From NCBI GenBank assembly GCA_036939355.1, contig JALLAP010000025.1, positions 1 through 64,000 of the forward strand: 64,000 bases of DNA. Direction: 5' to 3'. Every line of letters starts with the position of its first letter. Position 1 is the stretch's first letter. A model generated the notes under the pieces. The model saw nothing but the letters and a program-made list of their open reading frames with translations, was not told the origin of the DNA and did no database searches. A program made the position numbers and the translations under genes. This DNA comes from Thalassiosira profunda (Eukaryota > Bacillariophyta > Thalassiosirophyceae > Thalassiosirales > Thalassiosiraceae). Below, piece by piece: positions 1 through 11,025 of this stretch.

Positions 1-722
1 ACCACCACAAACGGCTGCGTATGGCCGCTGATCGGCCTCCTCCTGACCAGGCCGCCGATGCTCTCACAGAGGGCCCAATATCGGACGCCATGGCGGCCGC
101 CGATGCCGCCGAAACGATCCGACACTATCGATCATATATCGAACCATCGTTAGGGGTCGTTTGGGCGGCATAGACGGCCGCCATGGCGTCCGGCTCGCCA
201 CCTTCTCCGACGGCGGCGGCGGTGCACCACCCGCCGTGTGGTTGTGAGGCTCTAGCGCGCCTCCAACCCCCCGAACCCCGGCAAATTTGGCATCTACGTG
301 ACGGCCATGGTCGTCCGCGTCGAGGACGCGCGGTGGTTTGGGCGCGGAGGCCGTTCCGCCGCTGCAATAGGGCGGCGGCGGCCGACATGGTGCAGGTCGG
401 TTGAAAGAGGAGAGACGAACGGATTTTGGCTGGTTTTGGCGGGCGGGCCCGTTCGTCACCTAAATTAATCCGGGCGCGCCCGAAAAGTGCGCGCTACGAT
501 GAAATGTACGGAGGAATTAAAATCAGTAAAAATTTGCGTAGGAATTAATATAATTATTTCCGCGAAATTGATCAGAACTGAGTGATGGGGGGAGGTGCAC
601 CGCTGCGGACAATGAGCGGACATTGAGGACACTTACCCCGCATTTTTTCGACAGAGACAGAGACCACTACAGCTCTCACCCCGGCGGCGGGGGGCGGCGG
701 CGTCACGCCATTCCCGTGCATC
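1..722. other. Intergenic / 5' flank of the STI1-domain gene
   Basis: No convincing gene is seen. The first ~470 bases are GC-rich and open in several frames on both strands, but those frames have alternative-codon starts, arginine- and proline-rich composition and no recognisable domain. From about 470 to 580 the DNA becomes AT-rich, then a GGTGCACC palindrome lies at about 594, some 130 bases before the next start codon. The promoter and 5' leader of the 723 gene are expected here. Confidence 0.5.
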
Positions 723-1991
723 ATGATGGTCTCCGATAAACTGAGCGACCGTCTGCAGGGCATGCTGCTCGAAGCGGCCGCCAGCAGTACCAGCTCGCCT
801 CCTTCATCTTCGGCGCGTCTCATCGAGCTCGTGGAGGAAAGGCCGCCAGGAATTGCAGAGAACGAAGAGGAGGAAGACGACGGGCCTCCTCCCATTCATT
901 TTCATGGCGCACCGCCGCCGAAAGAATCGGCATCGACCGCGGCTGTGCGGCCAATGACCGCAGATGCTGCAAAAATTGCCGGGGACGCGCAGCCATCCAT
1001 CGACGAGGCAGCGTGCGCTAACAACGAACCGTCGCTGGCAGAGCAATTGTTGGCCGATGCCAATGCGGCAAAGGAAAAGCAGAAGAAACAACAATCCCGG
1101 CAGGAACAACAGAGGGCGGAGAAGTCAACCTTCGGGATGAAGAAGGGATTTCTGAATGCATCCAAGGGCGCGAGGAAGGGCGGCAATGCCAAGAAGAAGG
1201 GCGGCGGGAGCACTTCTGATGCTGCAAAAACAGAGTCGAAGAAGGGGGAGACCGATGGCAGCCTCATTTACGAATTGGACGGGGACGGAAACATGATCCC
1301 GTCGCGACAAGAGACCAACAGCAACGGCCAGCCACGCACGAGCGACAATCCGCTGCAACTCCCCGACGTCCAATCCGCCATGCTCGACCACCTCCAAAGC
1401 AACTCCTCCCAGTGGGCCACGCCCGACCTCCTCGACTCCATCGCCCGAAACCATCCGAAACTTGCGCGCGGGATGAACGATCCGCGGTACATGGCCGCAC
1501 TGCAGAGCATGCAAACGCATCCGAAGGAGACGCTGGAGAAATTGCAGAAGGAGAGTCCGGAGATTGGCGAGTGGCTGATGGAGTTTTGCGGCGTGTTGGG
1601 GGAGCATTTTGCCAAGCTGGGGAAGGAGCAGGGAGGACAAGAGGGTGGCAAACAGCAAGCGACCGGGGCTGCAGAAGAGGATGCAAAAGTGAGGGAGATG
1701 GGTCCGTTGGAGGAAAAGGCTTTGAAAGCGCACCAACTGCAAAAAGAGCAGGCGAGCGACAACAGCACAAAACAGCGCAATGCCGATGCAACAAACGAAA
1801 TGGACAGCCAGGTGGCATCGATTCTGGGTGACGAGGAAATGCGATCCATCCTGCTGGATCCGAACATGCAACGTATCATGGAGGAATGCACCCAACACGG
1901 CGGATCAAAACTGCGGTACTATCTGGGCCACGAGGAGTACGGTCCGAAGCTGCGACGGCTGATGGACGCGGGCCTCCTTCGGCTCGCATAG
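723..1991 (+). CDS. STI1/DP-type domain protein, cochaperone-like
   Basis: A 422-residue intronless protein starting at tandem ATGs (723 and 726). The N-terminal half is acidic, then rich in K/Q/E (about 105-185) with lysine-glycine stretches, probably disordered or coiled. Two helical modules resemble the STI1 (DP) repeats of Sti1/Hop-type cochaperones. One at about 215-300 contains DPRYMAALQSMQ-like helices. A second at the very C-terminus (about 362-422) starts ILGDEEMRSILLDPNMQ and ends with a leucine-rich helix. No TPR repeats are present, so it is not Sti1 itself. STI1 modules bind hydrophobic client segments, so a role with Hsp70/Hsp90 or ubiquilin-like shuttling is an inference. Domain assignment is moderate, function is low confidence. 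Confidence 0.6.
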   Translation: MMVSDKLSDRLQGMLLEAAASSTSSPPSSSARLIELVEERPPGIAENEEEEDDGPPPIHFHGAPPPKESASTAAVRPMTADAAKIAGDAQPSIDEAACANNEPSLAEQLLADANAAKEKQKKQQSRQEQQRAEKSTFGMKKGFLNASKGARKGGNAKKKGGGSTSDAAKTESKKGETDGSLIYELDGDGNMIPSRQETNSNGQPRTSDNPLQLPDVQSAMLDHLQSNSSQWATPDLLDSIARNHPKLARGMNDPRYMAALQSMQTHPKETLEKLQKESPEIGEWLMEFCGVLGEHFAKLGKEQGGQEGGKQQATGAAEEDAKVREMGPLEEKALKAHQLQKEQASDNSTKQRNADATNEMDSQVASILGDEEMRSILLDPNMQRIMEECTQHGGSKLRYYLGHEEYGPKLRRLMDAGLLRLA

Positions 1992-2314
1992 CATGTATGT
2001 GGAATGAATGCACATGCACTTGCCGAGGCAAAATTATCCCAAAGGGAGCCTGAGATAGATACTTTCGGACGCAACAACCGTGCAATGGCTACGTAGCTTC
2101 ATACAGAAACATCATCAATGACGGAGACACTGAGTTTTTTGCAAAACTGGCATTGCTAGTATCTTCATATCCGCGCGTAGACGAGAAATCTGCTCTTCGT
2201 GAGCACCCTCTCGTTCCACCAACACTTCACATAAATGTGCAAGTCTATCAAAACATTTCCAGCAACGAAGGGAGGCCGACAATCTCATCTCGCCGAACCT
2301 TCTTTTTATACATA

Positions 2315-2791
2315 TCATTGGAGGGCCATCGCAGCCGCACCCCCCACGGCCAAACCGAACACCACCAAGACGTTCCCTATCCGCGCCGCGTCATTCTGTT
2401 GTTGCATTTGCGCCGCGGCGACGAACGCGGGCGGGTCCGTGCCCGTCGTGGGCTCGTAGGTTGTCGGCTCGTACGTCGACGGCATGGGCGTGACGCTCGG
2501 CGGGCCTCCCGGGATCGCATCAAAGTCCACCCCCGGCAGGCCGAGGTTGCCAATGCCCTGATCGTCCGTCGGGGTCGGCTGGTACGTCGGCTTGATCGTC
2601 GGGGCCTTCGTCGGCGTGCCCCGCCCGAGCATGCCCACTGTATCTATCGTCGGAGCCAGGGTTTTGATTGGTCGATTCCAACCGACCTCCTCGCTCCCGA
2701 AGGTGCCCCCCGGGGTGGGAGCCGGGGTGGACGCCGCGGAGTGGAGCAGCGACGACAGCGATAGTATGAAGAGAAGAAGTGCCGAACTCAT
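2315..2791 (-). CDS. Small secreted PT-rich protein with C-terminal hydrophobic tail
   Basis: The start at 2791 is chosen because it opens directly into a signal peptide (MSSALLLFILSLSSLLHSAA). The longer upstream frame is low-quality sequence. The mature part of this 158-residue protein is a proline/threonine-rich linker with PTxxPT-type repeats (about 25-120), commonly O-glycosylated in algal wall or surface proteins. It ends in a hydrophobic segment with no charged tail (VLVVFGLAVGGAAAMALQ), as in GPI-anchored proteins. No enzyme domain is visible. A GGTGCACC palindrome sits about 14 bases upstream of the ATG. Function unknown; a cell-surface or frustule-associated location is inferred. 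Confidence 0.55.
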   Translation of the reverse strand: MSSALLLFILSLSSLLHSAASTPAPTPGGTFGSEEVGWNRPIKTLAPTIDTVGMLGRGTPTKAPTIKPTYQPTPTDDQGIGNLGLPGVDFDAIPGGPPSVTPMPSTYEPTTYEPTTGTDPPAFVAAAQMQQQNDAARIGNVLVVFGLAVGGAAAMALQ

Positions 2792-4426
2792 TCTTATCGT
2801 CTGGTGCACCGTCCGAGGATCGTACCTATGTATTGGAGGAGTACTCGAGCAGGGAATTGCAAGCGTGGATGTGGTGAAGTTGTGAGAGGAGCTATCTAGA
2901 TTGCAATGCACGGCGGTGCTGGCCGAGCACCATCTGCGCGGCGGCGGGGCCACGCCACGCAGGGCATCGCCCTCTCCAAGCGGACGGAGTGGTAAAAGTT
3001 GGGCGGCGGGCGGAGCATTTTTTGGCGCGAGATTTGAACAAGAGGATGCGACATCAAAACGGCACTGCTGTCTTTATTTTCCAAAAATCAGGCAAAAAAA
3101 CGCACTTCTGACTCATCGAGATGTGACATCATTTTGACATCCCCCACGTCATTCAGAGCGGTGAAAGTGCCGGAGAAATCGGTTTGATATGAGGGCTAAG
3201 AAAACCGATATTTTAGTGTCTCTAACAAGATTTTCATAAATAAACATAATCTGAATTGATATATTTCTAACCATTTTCAACGACACATGCTAGTAAAAAC
3301 GAATTAAAGCATTTGGTTACCCTTTCAGACAGTTCTTTCCCAAAAGATTTGTGACGCTGTGTTCTCGATTTCTCAAATTACTTAACAAACGGCACTAGTA
3401 CTAATTCCACAGTATTAAACTTGGGTTTCACGATACTCATTCCAACGTGGACACTCGTAGACAATCAAGGAACATTGACATTTCACTGTCGCAATAGACA
3501 AGTCATCGTCATTTCGATCAAGATCGAATCCAAAAAATTGCGTCTGCCCGTCTCCCGCTCGTCTCCTCTGTCAGAGCCACTGAACTTCTCTCAAGAGGTG
3601 ACACTCTCTCACCTGGGAATCAGTATGGGCTTCACGTAGATTTGAGTGCCGCTCCGATTTCTAAGTTACGGGAAGTGAATTCTTGCCACTGTTTCTCAAC
3701 AAATGACACAAATATCGCAGGAAAGTGATAGACAATGTTAGCGACAGCTGCCCGAGAAATCCGACAGCTGCTCCTCCAGCTGTAAGGCGAAGTATTTGGG
3801 TAGCGCTGGACTGGCCAAAAAAAATCCAGAATCCGGGCGCTTGCAAATTGCTCACAATAGCACGGCACCTCCTCACCAAACGCTTTCCAAGATTTGGCTC
3901 GGCGCCGCCCTTTCCCAACCTCTTCGTCAGCTCAAAGGTGCACCATAATCTCACGAAGAACCCGGAGCCCGAACCACAGGGACGCCTGCTCGACGACCAC
4001 AGGTAAGTGCAGGATGCTAAATAAGTGAATGAGGGCCTCGATTGGCTGGCTGGACGAGGCAGGAGAGGGCGCCGAGGTTGGGGCGGAGGACGGCGGTTCT
4101 CTCTGGCTCCGGCGTTTTTGCGAACCAGGGTCGCCTGCCCCTACGCGCGGCCTGCGCGTTGGTGCATGCATCGGCTGCAACGATCGGCGGCTCTCCACTC
4201 CAATACACTCACTTCTCCTTGCTCCGCCTCTTTGCAAATCGCAGCTGCCACAAGTTTCACATCCACCGACACCACGCCCCGCATGAACAGACGAGCCTCC
4301 GCGGAGACTGCTCACACTCAACGGCGTCGGGACGAGTTCAGCACCAGCAAAACCTCCAATAGAAAGACGCGGCACCGCCGACTTGTGTCGATAGACGAAG
4401 AAGAGTACACATCTCGTGCATCTATC
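2792..4426. other. Long intergenic spacer with AT-rich core
   Basis: The stretch 3080-3730 is clearly AT-richer than the genes and has no sustained coding signal. From about 3900 composition returns to GC-rich leader-like sequence. A GGTGCACC palindrome lies at 3937-3944. The region 4025-4426 is open in frame with the homeobox gene, but its first in-frame codon is GTG and its codon use differs, so it is treated as 5' leader. No tRNA, repeat array or mobile element was recognised. Confidence 0.5.
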
Positions 4427-6118
4427 ATGGCGCCAGCGCAGAGCCTGACCGCCGTCGACGCCCCGCCGCCGGCCGAGGGGCGCCGCTCGCGGCGCAAGTC
4501 CGCCCGGGCGGCCGCGGCCTACTTGTCCGCCAAGCTCAAGGAAGAAGATCCCGAAGACGAGGAGAGCGAGACGTCCGAAGACGAAGAGGAGGAGGACGAG
4601 CGCCAGACCAGCGGCCGCCGGCCCCTCCGGCGCACCGTCTCGCGCGGCTCCTCGGCCCGGAAGGTCAAGGAAGCCGAAGAGGAGGAGGAGTACGTCCCCG
4701 CCCCGTCTCCTCCGCCGTCCCCAAGGCCTTCCATCCGAGCCTCCCGCGGCAGCCGCTCCGCCGGTCTCGATCACAAGAAGGCCGCCCTCTCCCCCCGCGC
4801 CGTCGAGTACCTCAAGGCGTGGATGATGAGCCCGGCCCACATCGAGCATCCCTACCCCACGGAAGACGAGAAGGTGCGGATCATGCGCGCGACGGGCATC
4901 GAGCTCAAGCAGCTCACGAACTGGTTCGTGAACAACCGCAAGCGGTACTGGAAGCCCAGGGTGGAGGAGATGCGCCGGCGGGGCGCGGAGAAGGACAAGA
5001 CCTTGCAGGAGATCGCGGCCGCCGATCAGAAGAAGAACGGGGGGATGCCCAAGCCCGTCGCCGTGTCGAGCGAGGACGAGAGCGAGGCGGAGGGCGGGAG
5101 AAGGTCGTCCGACAAGGCCAAAGATCGCAAGAGGAAGAAGTACTCGACGCTCCACGAGGATCCCAAGTCCAAGGGCCGGGGCGGCATGGCCCGTCTGGTC
5201 AAGAAGGCCCGGGGCGGGGGCAAGCAGCTGACGCTTCCGGATGTCCCGGGCATCCACACCGCGTCGAGCCACGAGGCCATGAAGCGGCAGCGGAAGATGA
5301 GCCACGACCTGTCCACCAAGAAAAACAAAGACAAGGCCTCCACCGGCGCTGAAAAGATGGCCCGGATCGTGAGCGAGTCCAGCGAGACCGAGAGCGACGA
5401 GGAGCGCCGTGCTACCCCCGCCCTCCGCCCTGCGCCGGTCTGCAACCCCCTCGAGGCCGCGGTCGACGACCTCGTGACCAACCCCCTCTTCGAGGACGAG
5501 GACGCCCCAAAGCCTTCCGCGACCGCAGCAAATGCCCCGGTCTCGCCCGTTCCAGCTCCCAAGCCTACGGAAGACGCTGCGCTGGACTACTCCATCTCGC
5601 CGTTGGACAACGTGGTCACGGAGAACACGGAGGAGGTGACCAAGACGGTGGACGCCACACCGGTGGCAAACGTTACCGGGTTCTGCTGCGATGGCAACGA
5701 GTCCAAGGTATGTTGGCACGTGACATGTGCATTTGAGGATTGTTTCTACGTACGATTTGCTAACCTGTCTTCCGTTCCTCTGCTCGTTCCGTACCATCCA
5801 CAGAAGGACGTCGGCCCGCCTTGCGCCCTCTGCTCGGCCTGCCGCGACTGGAACATGGGCGAGTTCTGCCCCTGGGACCTTGCCAACTTCGGCATCCCCG
5901 ACTCCGAGGCCCCTGCCGCCACCAAAGACGAGGACACCGTCCTGGCCCCTCCGGCCCTCGCGCGCGCGACGTCCTCCGGCTCCACCCACGCCACCGGTGC
6001 CGACGAGACGGCCGTCACCGACGCCGAGGTGGGCGACAAGACGTGGGACGTCCCCCAGGAGATTGTCCATTCCGCCTCAAGCGCGGACTTCATGTCCTCC
6101 ATCGAGACTTGGGACTAG
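4427..6118 (+). CDS. TALE-class homeobox transcription factor
   Basis: The homeodomain occupies about residues 115-180. It carries the TALE signature: three extra residues between helices 1 and 2 ([10 protein letters not shown]) and recognition helix [13 protein letters not shown], which retains the WFxNxR core that contacts DNA. Long acidic and serine-rich low-complexity regions flank it, with an NLS-like basic stretch after the homeodomain. One intron is inferred at 5708-5803 (GTATGT donor, pyrimidine-rich CCACAG end). It is 96 nt, in frame and free of stops, so retention would add 32 residues. The spliced product is about 531 residues, ending in a CxxC-containing segment ([10 protein letters not shown]). 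The start at 4427 is preferred because third-position GC rises sharply there; ATG 4283 is an in-frame alternative. TALE factors in algae act in zygote or life-cycle control; that role here is inference. Confidence 0.85.
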   Translation: MAPAQSLTAVDAPPPAEGRRSRRKSARAAAAYLSAKLKEEDPEDEESETSEDEEEEDERQTSGRRPLRRTVSRGSSARKVKEAEEEEEYVPAPSPPPSPRPSIRASRGSRSAGLDHKKAALSPRAVEYLKAWMMSPAHIEHPYPTEDEKVRIMRATGIELKQLTNWFVNNRKRYWKPRVEEMRRRGAEKDKTLQEIAAADQKKNGGMPKPVAVSSEDESEAEGGRRSSDKAKDRKRKKYSTLHEDPKSKGRGGMARLVKKARGGGKQLTLPDVPGIHTASSHEAMKRQRKMSHDLSTKKNKDKASTGAEKMARIVSESSETESDEERRATPALRPAPVCNPLEAAVDDLVTNPLFEDEDAPKPSATAANAPVSPVPAPKPTEDAALDYSISPLDNVVTENTEEVTKTVDATPVANVTGFCCDGNESKVCWHVTCAFEDCFYVRFANLSSVPLLVPYHPQKDVGPPCALCSACRDWNMGEFCPWDLANFGIPDSEAPAATKDEDTVLAPPALARATSSGSTHATGADETAVTDAEVGDKTWDVPQEIVHSASSADFMSSIETWD

Positions 6119-6939
6119 ACTCAAGGCCTCGTGCGATACGAAGGGCTGTTTATTGTTGGATAGAGGGAGCGTGGGGCTCTCCTCTATTGTCTGTCATACA
6201 TCTGACCAAGTCGGCGAAAGCGTCTTTTCGCCGCAACACATTACTTTTAGAAGCGCCAAAAAGGAGAGAGGGCATTGGTAGCGCAAGGTGAGAGAAGGAG
6301 AAGACCCGTACGAGAAACAAATAGAGCTTCAGGAGAGGGGATTTGCGCAGCAGGGTACGGCGATTCGGTTGTTCGGGATACCAAGACACGCTTTGGCTTG
6401 AATCTACGACCGTGTCATATTCCGCAGAAGGGTCTGGCCGTACTCACTTTAGGAGAGAGAGATTCATATTGCATTGGCGTGGGGCATTAGGTGTACATTA
6501 GGGGGATAGCTAGTCCTTAAAAATTACTGAACATGAATGTAACGTTTTGCCGTGAGGCTCTCTCCATCGATGTTCCGGAGCTACGTTTTGGGTATCTTTG
6601 GAACGTCTCTTTGTTCAAGTGGTACCTATAACGGGCCCGTCGCAGTGTCAACTGAGTGAATGGCACGGTCAGCCGTAGCATCGGCGTCAATCGAGCGAGG
6701 GCCAATGGGTCGGAAAGGGTTGAGCTATGTAGGCTTTTGCTGGGGGCGTTCACTTGCGCCGCAGTGCGAAGCTAAAGGGGCAAGCCGATACCGACTACCG
6801 ACGCGAGAGGCAGGGGAGAGATTGTCTCAAAAGAAAAGTTGAAGCAAATCCGCTGCCGCGGCCCCGCCTCTCCTCGCGGCCGCCTCGCCCACCACGCCAG
6901 CCGGTCCGAACCGCCACTCCTGTTGCCTTCCCTTGCACT
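6119..6939. other. Intergenic spacer between two same-strand genes
   Basis: About 820 bases with no supported gene. It presumably holds the 3' UTR of the homeobox gene and the promoter of the ABM-domain gene. This is one of only three places in the window where neighbouring genes lie on the same strand. No repeat or RNA gene was recognised. Confidence 0.45.
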
Positions 6940-7619
6940 ATGAAGTCGTTGTTGTTCGCCTTTTCCGTGCTCCTCGCGCCCGCGTCCGCCTTCGTCCCCG
7001 CAATGGCCGCCCCTCGCGCCGACACCGCCGCCCGCATGTCCTGGTATGAGGACGACGGCGTGGTCACGCTCGTGCCCAAGTTCAAGATCAAGCCGGAATT
7101 CCGGGAGCAGTACATGGCGCAGCTGCCGAAGTTCGTGGAGCTGTGAGTCGTTTGCTCGTCTTTCTGCATCGGTTCTGCTTTTGCAAACGCTCACATCACG
7201 TGTCCATTTGACATCTTCCATCCTGCAGGGTGAAGGCGAACGAGGAGGGGACGTGCGTCTTTTATGGCTTTGTGAGTACGCAACCTTCCACCTCTCTTCC
7301 ATTGTAATGGATATGGATCTGTTTTCTGACACCAAAATCTGCGACGCCTCGCAATCTGCAAATGATCCAGGTCGGACCCACCGAAGACGATTACGTCATC
7401 TGTCGCGAGGGATATGTCAACGCCGCCGGCTTGCTCAAGCACCTCGACAACGTTGGTGCCGTGTTCGAGGAGACGTTGAAGTATGCCGACGTGGTAGATC
7501 TCATGTGCCAGGGTCCCGCGGCGGAGTTGGAGAAGCTGAAGGAACCGCTGGCGGATTTGGAACGGGATTTGGGACTGGTGTATTACCCGTTGGCGGAGGG
7601 GTCGCTGCGGAGCAAGTAG
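6940..7619 (+). CDS. Plastid-targeted ABM / dimeric alpha-beta barrel protein
   Basis: Three exons are inferred: 6940-7142, 7229-7271 and 7371-7619, with GTGAGT donors and CAG acceptors, giving 164 residues. The N-terminus is a signal peptide followed by an ASAFVP cleavage motif, the classic ochrophyte/diatom bipartite plastid presequence. The mature part reads like an antibiotic-biosynthesis-monooxygenase (ABM) domain: VPKFKIKPEFREQYMAQLP, then VFYGF, DDYVICREGYVNAAGLLKHL and a C-terminal helix. This fold is a small dimeric alpha/beta barrel used by monooxygenases and heme or quinone-modifying enzymes. No catalytic residue can be assigned, so the substrate is unknown. Plastid location is well supported, enzyme function is not. 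Confidence 0.75.
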
Positions 7620-7820
7620 GCTTGGTGAAAACGGAGGTGATTCTCTGCCGGGATACGCGACATTGCTATTGCAATACTGCTGGGGTTGTGGTCGTCCAAT
7701 GAAGAAATGCATTCTTCTTTGTTGAAGAAAATGGTCATGCAGAGCACGGTTGTTGGTTGTGAAATGTAGATACATGAACCTATCTTAGTAGGTACCCCAG
7801 AAAATGCATTGAACCAACCT

Positions 7821-8706
7821 CTACATCCCAATGCGCTTCAACAGTTTGTACACATCCGACTCTGGATCCAAAACACTGGTGTCGCTGGCGCCTCCGAGGT
7901 ACCCGTTGTTTTCTTTGGGATCTCCGCAACCCAAGTATCGAGTGCGAACCTTCACCGTCAGTTGGAGCTGCTTCGCCGCCTTTTTGGATTGATTCTTCTT
8001 GAACGTCACGACGCATTCCTCGTACGTCGACCAATGGTAGTCCTTGCCCGAAGGGCCATCATCCGCGGCTTCCTTCGCCTCCTGCGCTGCCTCGTGTTCT
8101 TCCAGCTGCCTCGCCAGAGCCCTCGCTGCGAAATGGTCGCCTCTCTTCTCCGCCTTCTTAATCTTGTTCTCGAGCACCGTTTGCTTCCGCGCCCCAGTCT
8201 CATACATCACTGGGTGAACGAAGACGTCCACTGGCTTCTTTTCCTCCGGATCGATGTTTAGCCATTTCAGGTAATCGTGATGGCCCCACATCGTCCAGAC
8301 CAAATCCCCCTTGCCATTTTCCTTCACTTCGCTGTGGGTCGATTTGTTCATCAAGGCCCACACAACGGCCTGGTCCTCCTTTTCGGTTGTAGCCGGTATG
8401 ATGGGAAGGGTCGCCGTGATTTGGGTCCATGGCTTCCTTCCCTGTATTGAAATGGTGCAGTTACAATTGCAATGTTTGGCATTGGCTGGGAGAACAATGT
8501 GAAAGTGAGAGGGCCGCGTCAGAGTAGCTCACCATCTTGGTATACTGCGCCTTCAACTTAACCCGTCCCCTCACGGCCTCGAAGATCTCGTGCTTCTTCT
8601 TGTCGACGTCGAATTTGAGCAACTTCTGAGGGTCGGGGAGATCGGAGGGCGCCTCGACGGGCTGCCGCACACAGACCGCCCATTTCATGCCCTCAAACAT
8701 AGACAT
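7821..8706 (-). CDS. Conserved-looking protein of unknown function
   Basis: Two exons on the minus strand, 8706-8533 and 8441-7821, are joined across a 91-nt intron (GTGAGC donor, CAG acceptor, phase 0), giving 264 residues. The N-terminal part (MSMFEGMKWAVCVRQPVEAP) is followed by a K-rich segment. The middle has a WTMWGHHDYLKWL motif. Residues about 140-190 form a charged helix (ENKIKKAEKRGDHFAARALA). The C-terminal third contains YHWSTYEECVVTFKK and a CGDPKENNGY segment. No signal peptide or membrane segment is visible. I do not recognise the family. Two well-formed splice sites and even codon use argue it is real. It is tail-to-tail with the ABM gene, 201 bases apart. Confidence 0.65.
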
Positions 8707-9429
8707 CGCGGCGAAACGAATAGGGCAGGGTCAGCCAACGAGTGGTGCGGCCGAGCGAAGCGGGGGCGATGGTCAAGGGGCTTCGAGGCTCTTCAAGAGG
8801 TGCATGTGCATTATGTGAGTGCAGCGTCTGGCTGCGTGCTGCGTGCACCGCCGAGCAGGTACGATAGCAGGGCCGAGAGGCCGAGAGCCGAGAGGCGGAC
8901 GAGGTGCACCGTGCTAGATCGATACCCTCTAGGTACTAGATCTCATAATATTAACCGAGCACTTTCCGTCCGTCCGGTGTCCAGTGTCCGTCGCCACTTG
9001 CGGCTTCTTGGGAAAGTCTTCCCTTCAAGTTCAGTTGAGGAGTTCTCATTCCCAAACGCTGTCGGTCAATCCTGCCTCGACGAGCGACCCCACCACCTGC
9101 CTACCTACCTACCTCTCTCTCTCTCTCTGACTATTATGCCTCTGTCTCTGAACGAGAGAGAGCAGTGCTCTGCCTGTGCTCACCTCGAAGAGCTAGCCGG
9201 AGCACGCAGTGCGGAGGCTAGTCTCATAATATTAACCGAGCACTTTCCGTCCGTCCGGTGTCCAGTGTCCGTCGCCATGTGCTCTGTGCTCACCTCGAAG
9301 AGCTAGCCGGAGCACGCAGTGCGGAGGCTAGTACGTATGGTAACACCCCCTCCGCCCTCCTCAAAAGCGCTGCTCAAAAGCGCGGTGCACGTCGAGCGAC
9401 TAGTACCACTAGTACCCGCCACGGGAGGA
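8707..9429. repeat. Intergenic region with two interleaved direct repeats
   Basis: A 56-base segment starting TCTCATAATATTAACCGAGC occurs at 8941-8996 and again, apparently identical, at 9222-9277. A second, 49-base segment starting CTGTGCTCACCTCGAAGAGC occurs at 9174-9222 and 9284-9332. The copies are interleaved (A, B, A, B), so a recent tandem duplication of about 110 bases plus a more distant copy is implied. A CTACCTACCTACC/CT microsatellite lies at about 9100-9130. A GGTGCACC palindrome is at 8903-8910. The region is the shared upstream zone of the 8706 and 9430 genes. Confidence 0.8.
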
Positions 9430-11007
9430 ATGAATGAAGAGCCGGTGCCGGAGAGCGGTGGGCACGGGTCGGGGGACCCTGAGGGTGTCGCAACTGACGA
9501 TGTAAGAAGTGAGAATGGATCCTCTGATCCTGCTTCCCTCAACAAAAGCCAGTGGGAGTGTGACGTGTGTAAGGTGGCAAGGTTTGCAACATACGAAGAG
9601 GCAGTAGAGCACGAGCGCGTCTGTACGAAGGGGGAGGTTACCAAAATCAAACTTCACCATGAAGAATTCCACAAGGCTGGACTGACGTTCATTAATCAGG
9701 GGCTACAATCTTGGAGAGCGAAGGGGCAATGTATTGTCGTTGCTGAAGAGTCGCCTCTTTTGAGGTGCGCTGGAAAAATACGTGCAATTGCAGATGCCCT
9801 CTTTTTGCCAAAGTGCAACAGCGGGGATCCCTATGAGCACTGGGAAAGGATGGAGCCCGCTCAGCTCGCATGCATCTTGAGCTTCTCAAGTACAAATGTG
9901 GTGCACCTCAAGAACGTGTGTTGCGTATTCAATGAGGGCGCATTGAGAGCTGCTTTGCGTGGGATCATCAGGCCCGGCGATATATTGACCAAAATCAAGC
10001 TGGCAACAATAAATGGCTGGTCTTTGAGCTTTGACGGGAGTTTGGACTATGCGAAAAAGCTGACCAGCTTGCTCGAGCGCCGAGAGAGCTATCCAGTGAA
10101 GATGTCTCTCCAACGAACAGGTGCAGGGGCATCGGGAGTGCGCGGGGAGAATCCATTGCACGCGATTAAGAGGCTGGATATCAGCGCAAATACATTTGTG
10201 CAGAGTGCGGATTGGAGTAGATTGCTGTCTGGGCTGAGTCAGATGCACTTATTGGAGGGACTTTCATTGGATAGGAACAAAATTGGGCGAGATGGCTGTG
10301 CATCAATTGCTACCCTGCTGAAGAAGGAAGGATCCTCGCTGAAATGTCTCAATCTGACCAGCAACCTCATTGACGATGAATGCCTGTCGACTTTTGCCGA
10401 TGCCCTGAGAAACAACGATACGCTGCATACTTTGAACCTTTCGGGAAACAAAAGAATCACGTCCATCGGATGGAACCACGTGCTCAATGTGTTATGCGAT
10501 GAATCGAGCATCGAAAACACATACTTGTCAAATCACACATTGCGAGAGTTGGGGGTTTGGGGTCGGTCATCTTCATTGTATCACGACAAAGTTGTGGGTG
10601 AAAAATTGACCGAGATGCTGCGTTTCAACAAACCGTCGTCGGGCATGGCTCCTGGTAGGACGAAGATGTGGCGCGTTCACTTCAACACCCCCCTCTTCGA
10701 CCTTCAGCCAGTGCTTGATCTTGATGTCCAATTCATGCCTCGAGTGCTCGCTTTGCTTGCCAACCCGGGCAGTGCTCAAAGCGATTACCCCCGGCACTTT
10801 CACTTCAAGAGGCTGTATCATCTCATTCGCAACTGGAATCTACCCGAACTTTTTGTGTACCCTACGACGGAAAGTCTAAGGTTTCGACGTCGGATAGAGG
10901 AGCTCGAATTGCAAGTTGCAAAGTTGAAGGAAGAGAATGAGTTGTTGAAAGAGAAGGGGAAATGTGGTAATCCAGTGTGCCCTTCCAAAAAGAGGCGGGT
11001 GGAATGA
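9430..11007 (+). CDS. Leucine-rich-repeat (RNI-like) protein with zinc-finger-like N-terminus and coiled coil
   Basis: The start ATG is 9430; an in-frame ATG at 9337 falls at the edge of the duplicated upstream repeat and is a possible alternative. The protein is 525 residues from 9430. Near the N-terminus CDVCKVARFATYEEAVEHERVC has C2H2-like Cys/His spacing. The centre (about 255-400) has ribonuclease-inhibitor-type LRRs such as LKCLNLTSNLIDDECLSTFA and LHTLNLSGNKRITSIG. A downstream conserved block contains MPRVLALLA. The C-terminus is a leucine-zipper-like coiled coil (IEELELQVAKLKEENELL) followed by a basic KKRR end, possibly nuclear. The gene at 19231 shares the LRR and PRVL blocks and is a paralog. 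Partner-binding function is inferred. Confidence 0.75.
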   Translation: MNEEPVPESGGHGSGDPEGVATDDVRSENGSSDPASLNKSQWECDVCKVARFATYEEAVEHERVCTKGEVTKIKLHHEEFHKAGLTFINQGLQSWRAKGQCIVVAEESPLLRCAGKIRAIADALFLPKCNSGDPYEHWERMEPAQLACILSFSSTNVVHLKNVCCVFNEGALRAALRGIIRPGDILTKIKLATINGWSLSFDGSLDYAKKLTSLLERRESYPVKMSLQRTGAGASGVRGENPLHAIKRLDISANTFVQSADWSRLLSGLSQMHLLEGLSLDRNKIGRDGCASIATLLKKEGSSLKCLNLTSNLIDDECLSTFADALRNNDTLHTLNLSGNKRITSIGWNHVLNVLCDESSIENTYLSNHTLRELGVWGRSSSLYHDKVVGEKLTEMLRFNKPSSGMAPGRTKMWRVHFNTPLFDLQPVLDLDVQFMPRVLALLANPGSAQSDYPRHFHFKRLYHLIRNWNLPELFVYPTTESLRFRRRIEELELQVAKLKEENELLKEKGKCGNPVCPSKKRRVE

Positions 11008-11025
11008 TTGTTGAGACAATGCGCG

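Noticed and set aside
64..459. Overlapping open frames at the left edge
   Set aside because: Starts are not ATG in most frames, composition is arginine/proline-rich, no conserved feature on either strand.
723..1991. First read as a Pex19-like peroxisome import receptor
   Set aside because: No CaaX box or Pex19 core; the two helical blocks fit STI1/DP repeats better.
3932..6070. 712-codon open frame on the minus strand across the homeobox gene
   Set aside because: It mirrors the GC-rich third positions of the plus-strand gene, has R/G/L-biased composition and no domain; the opposite strand has an unmistakable TALE homeodomain.
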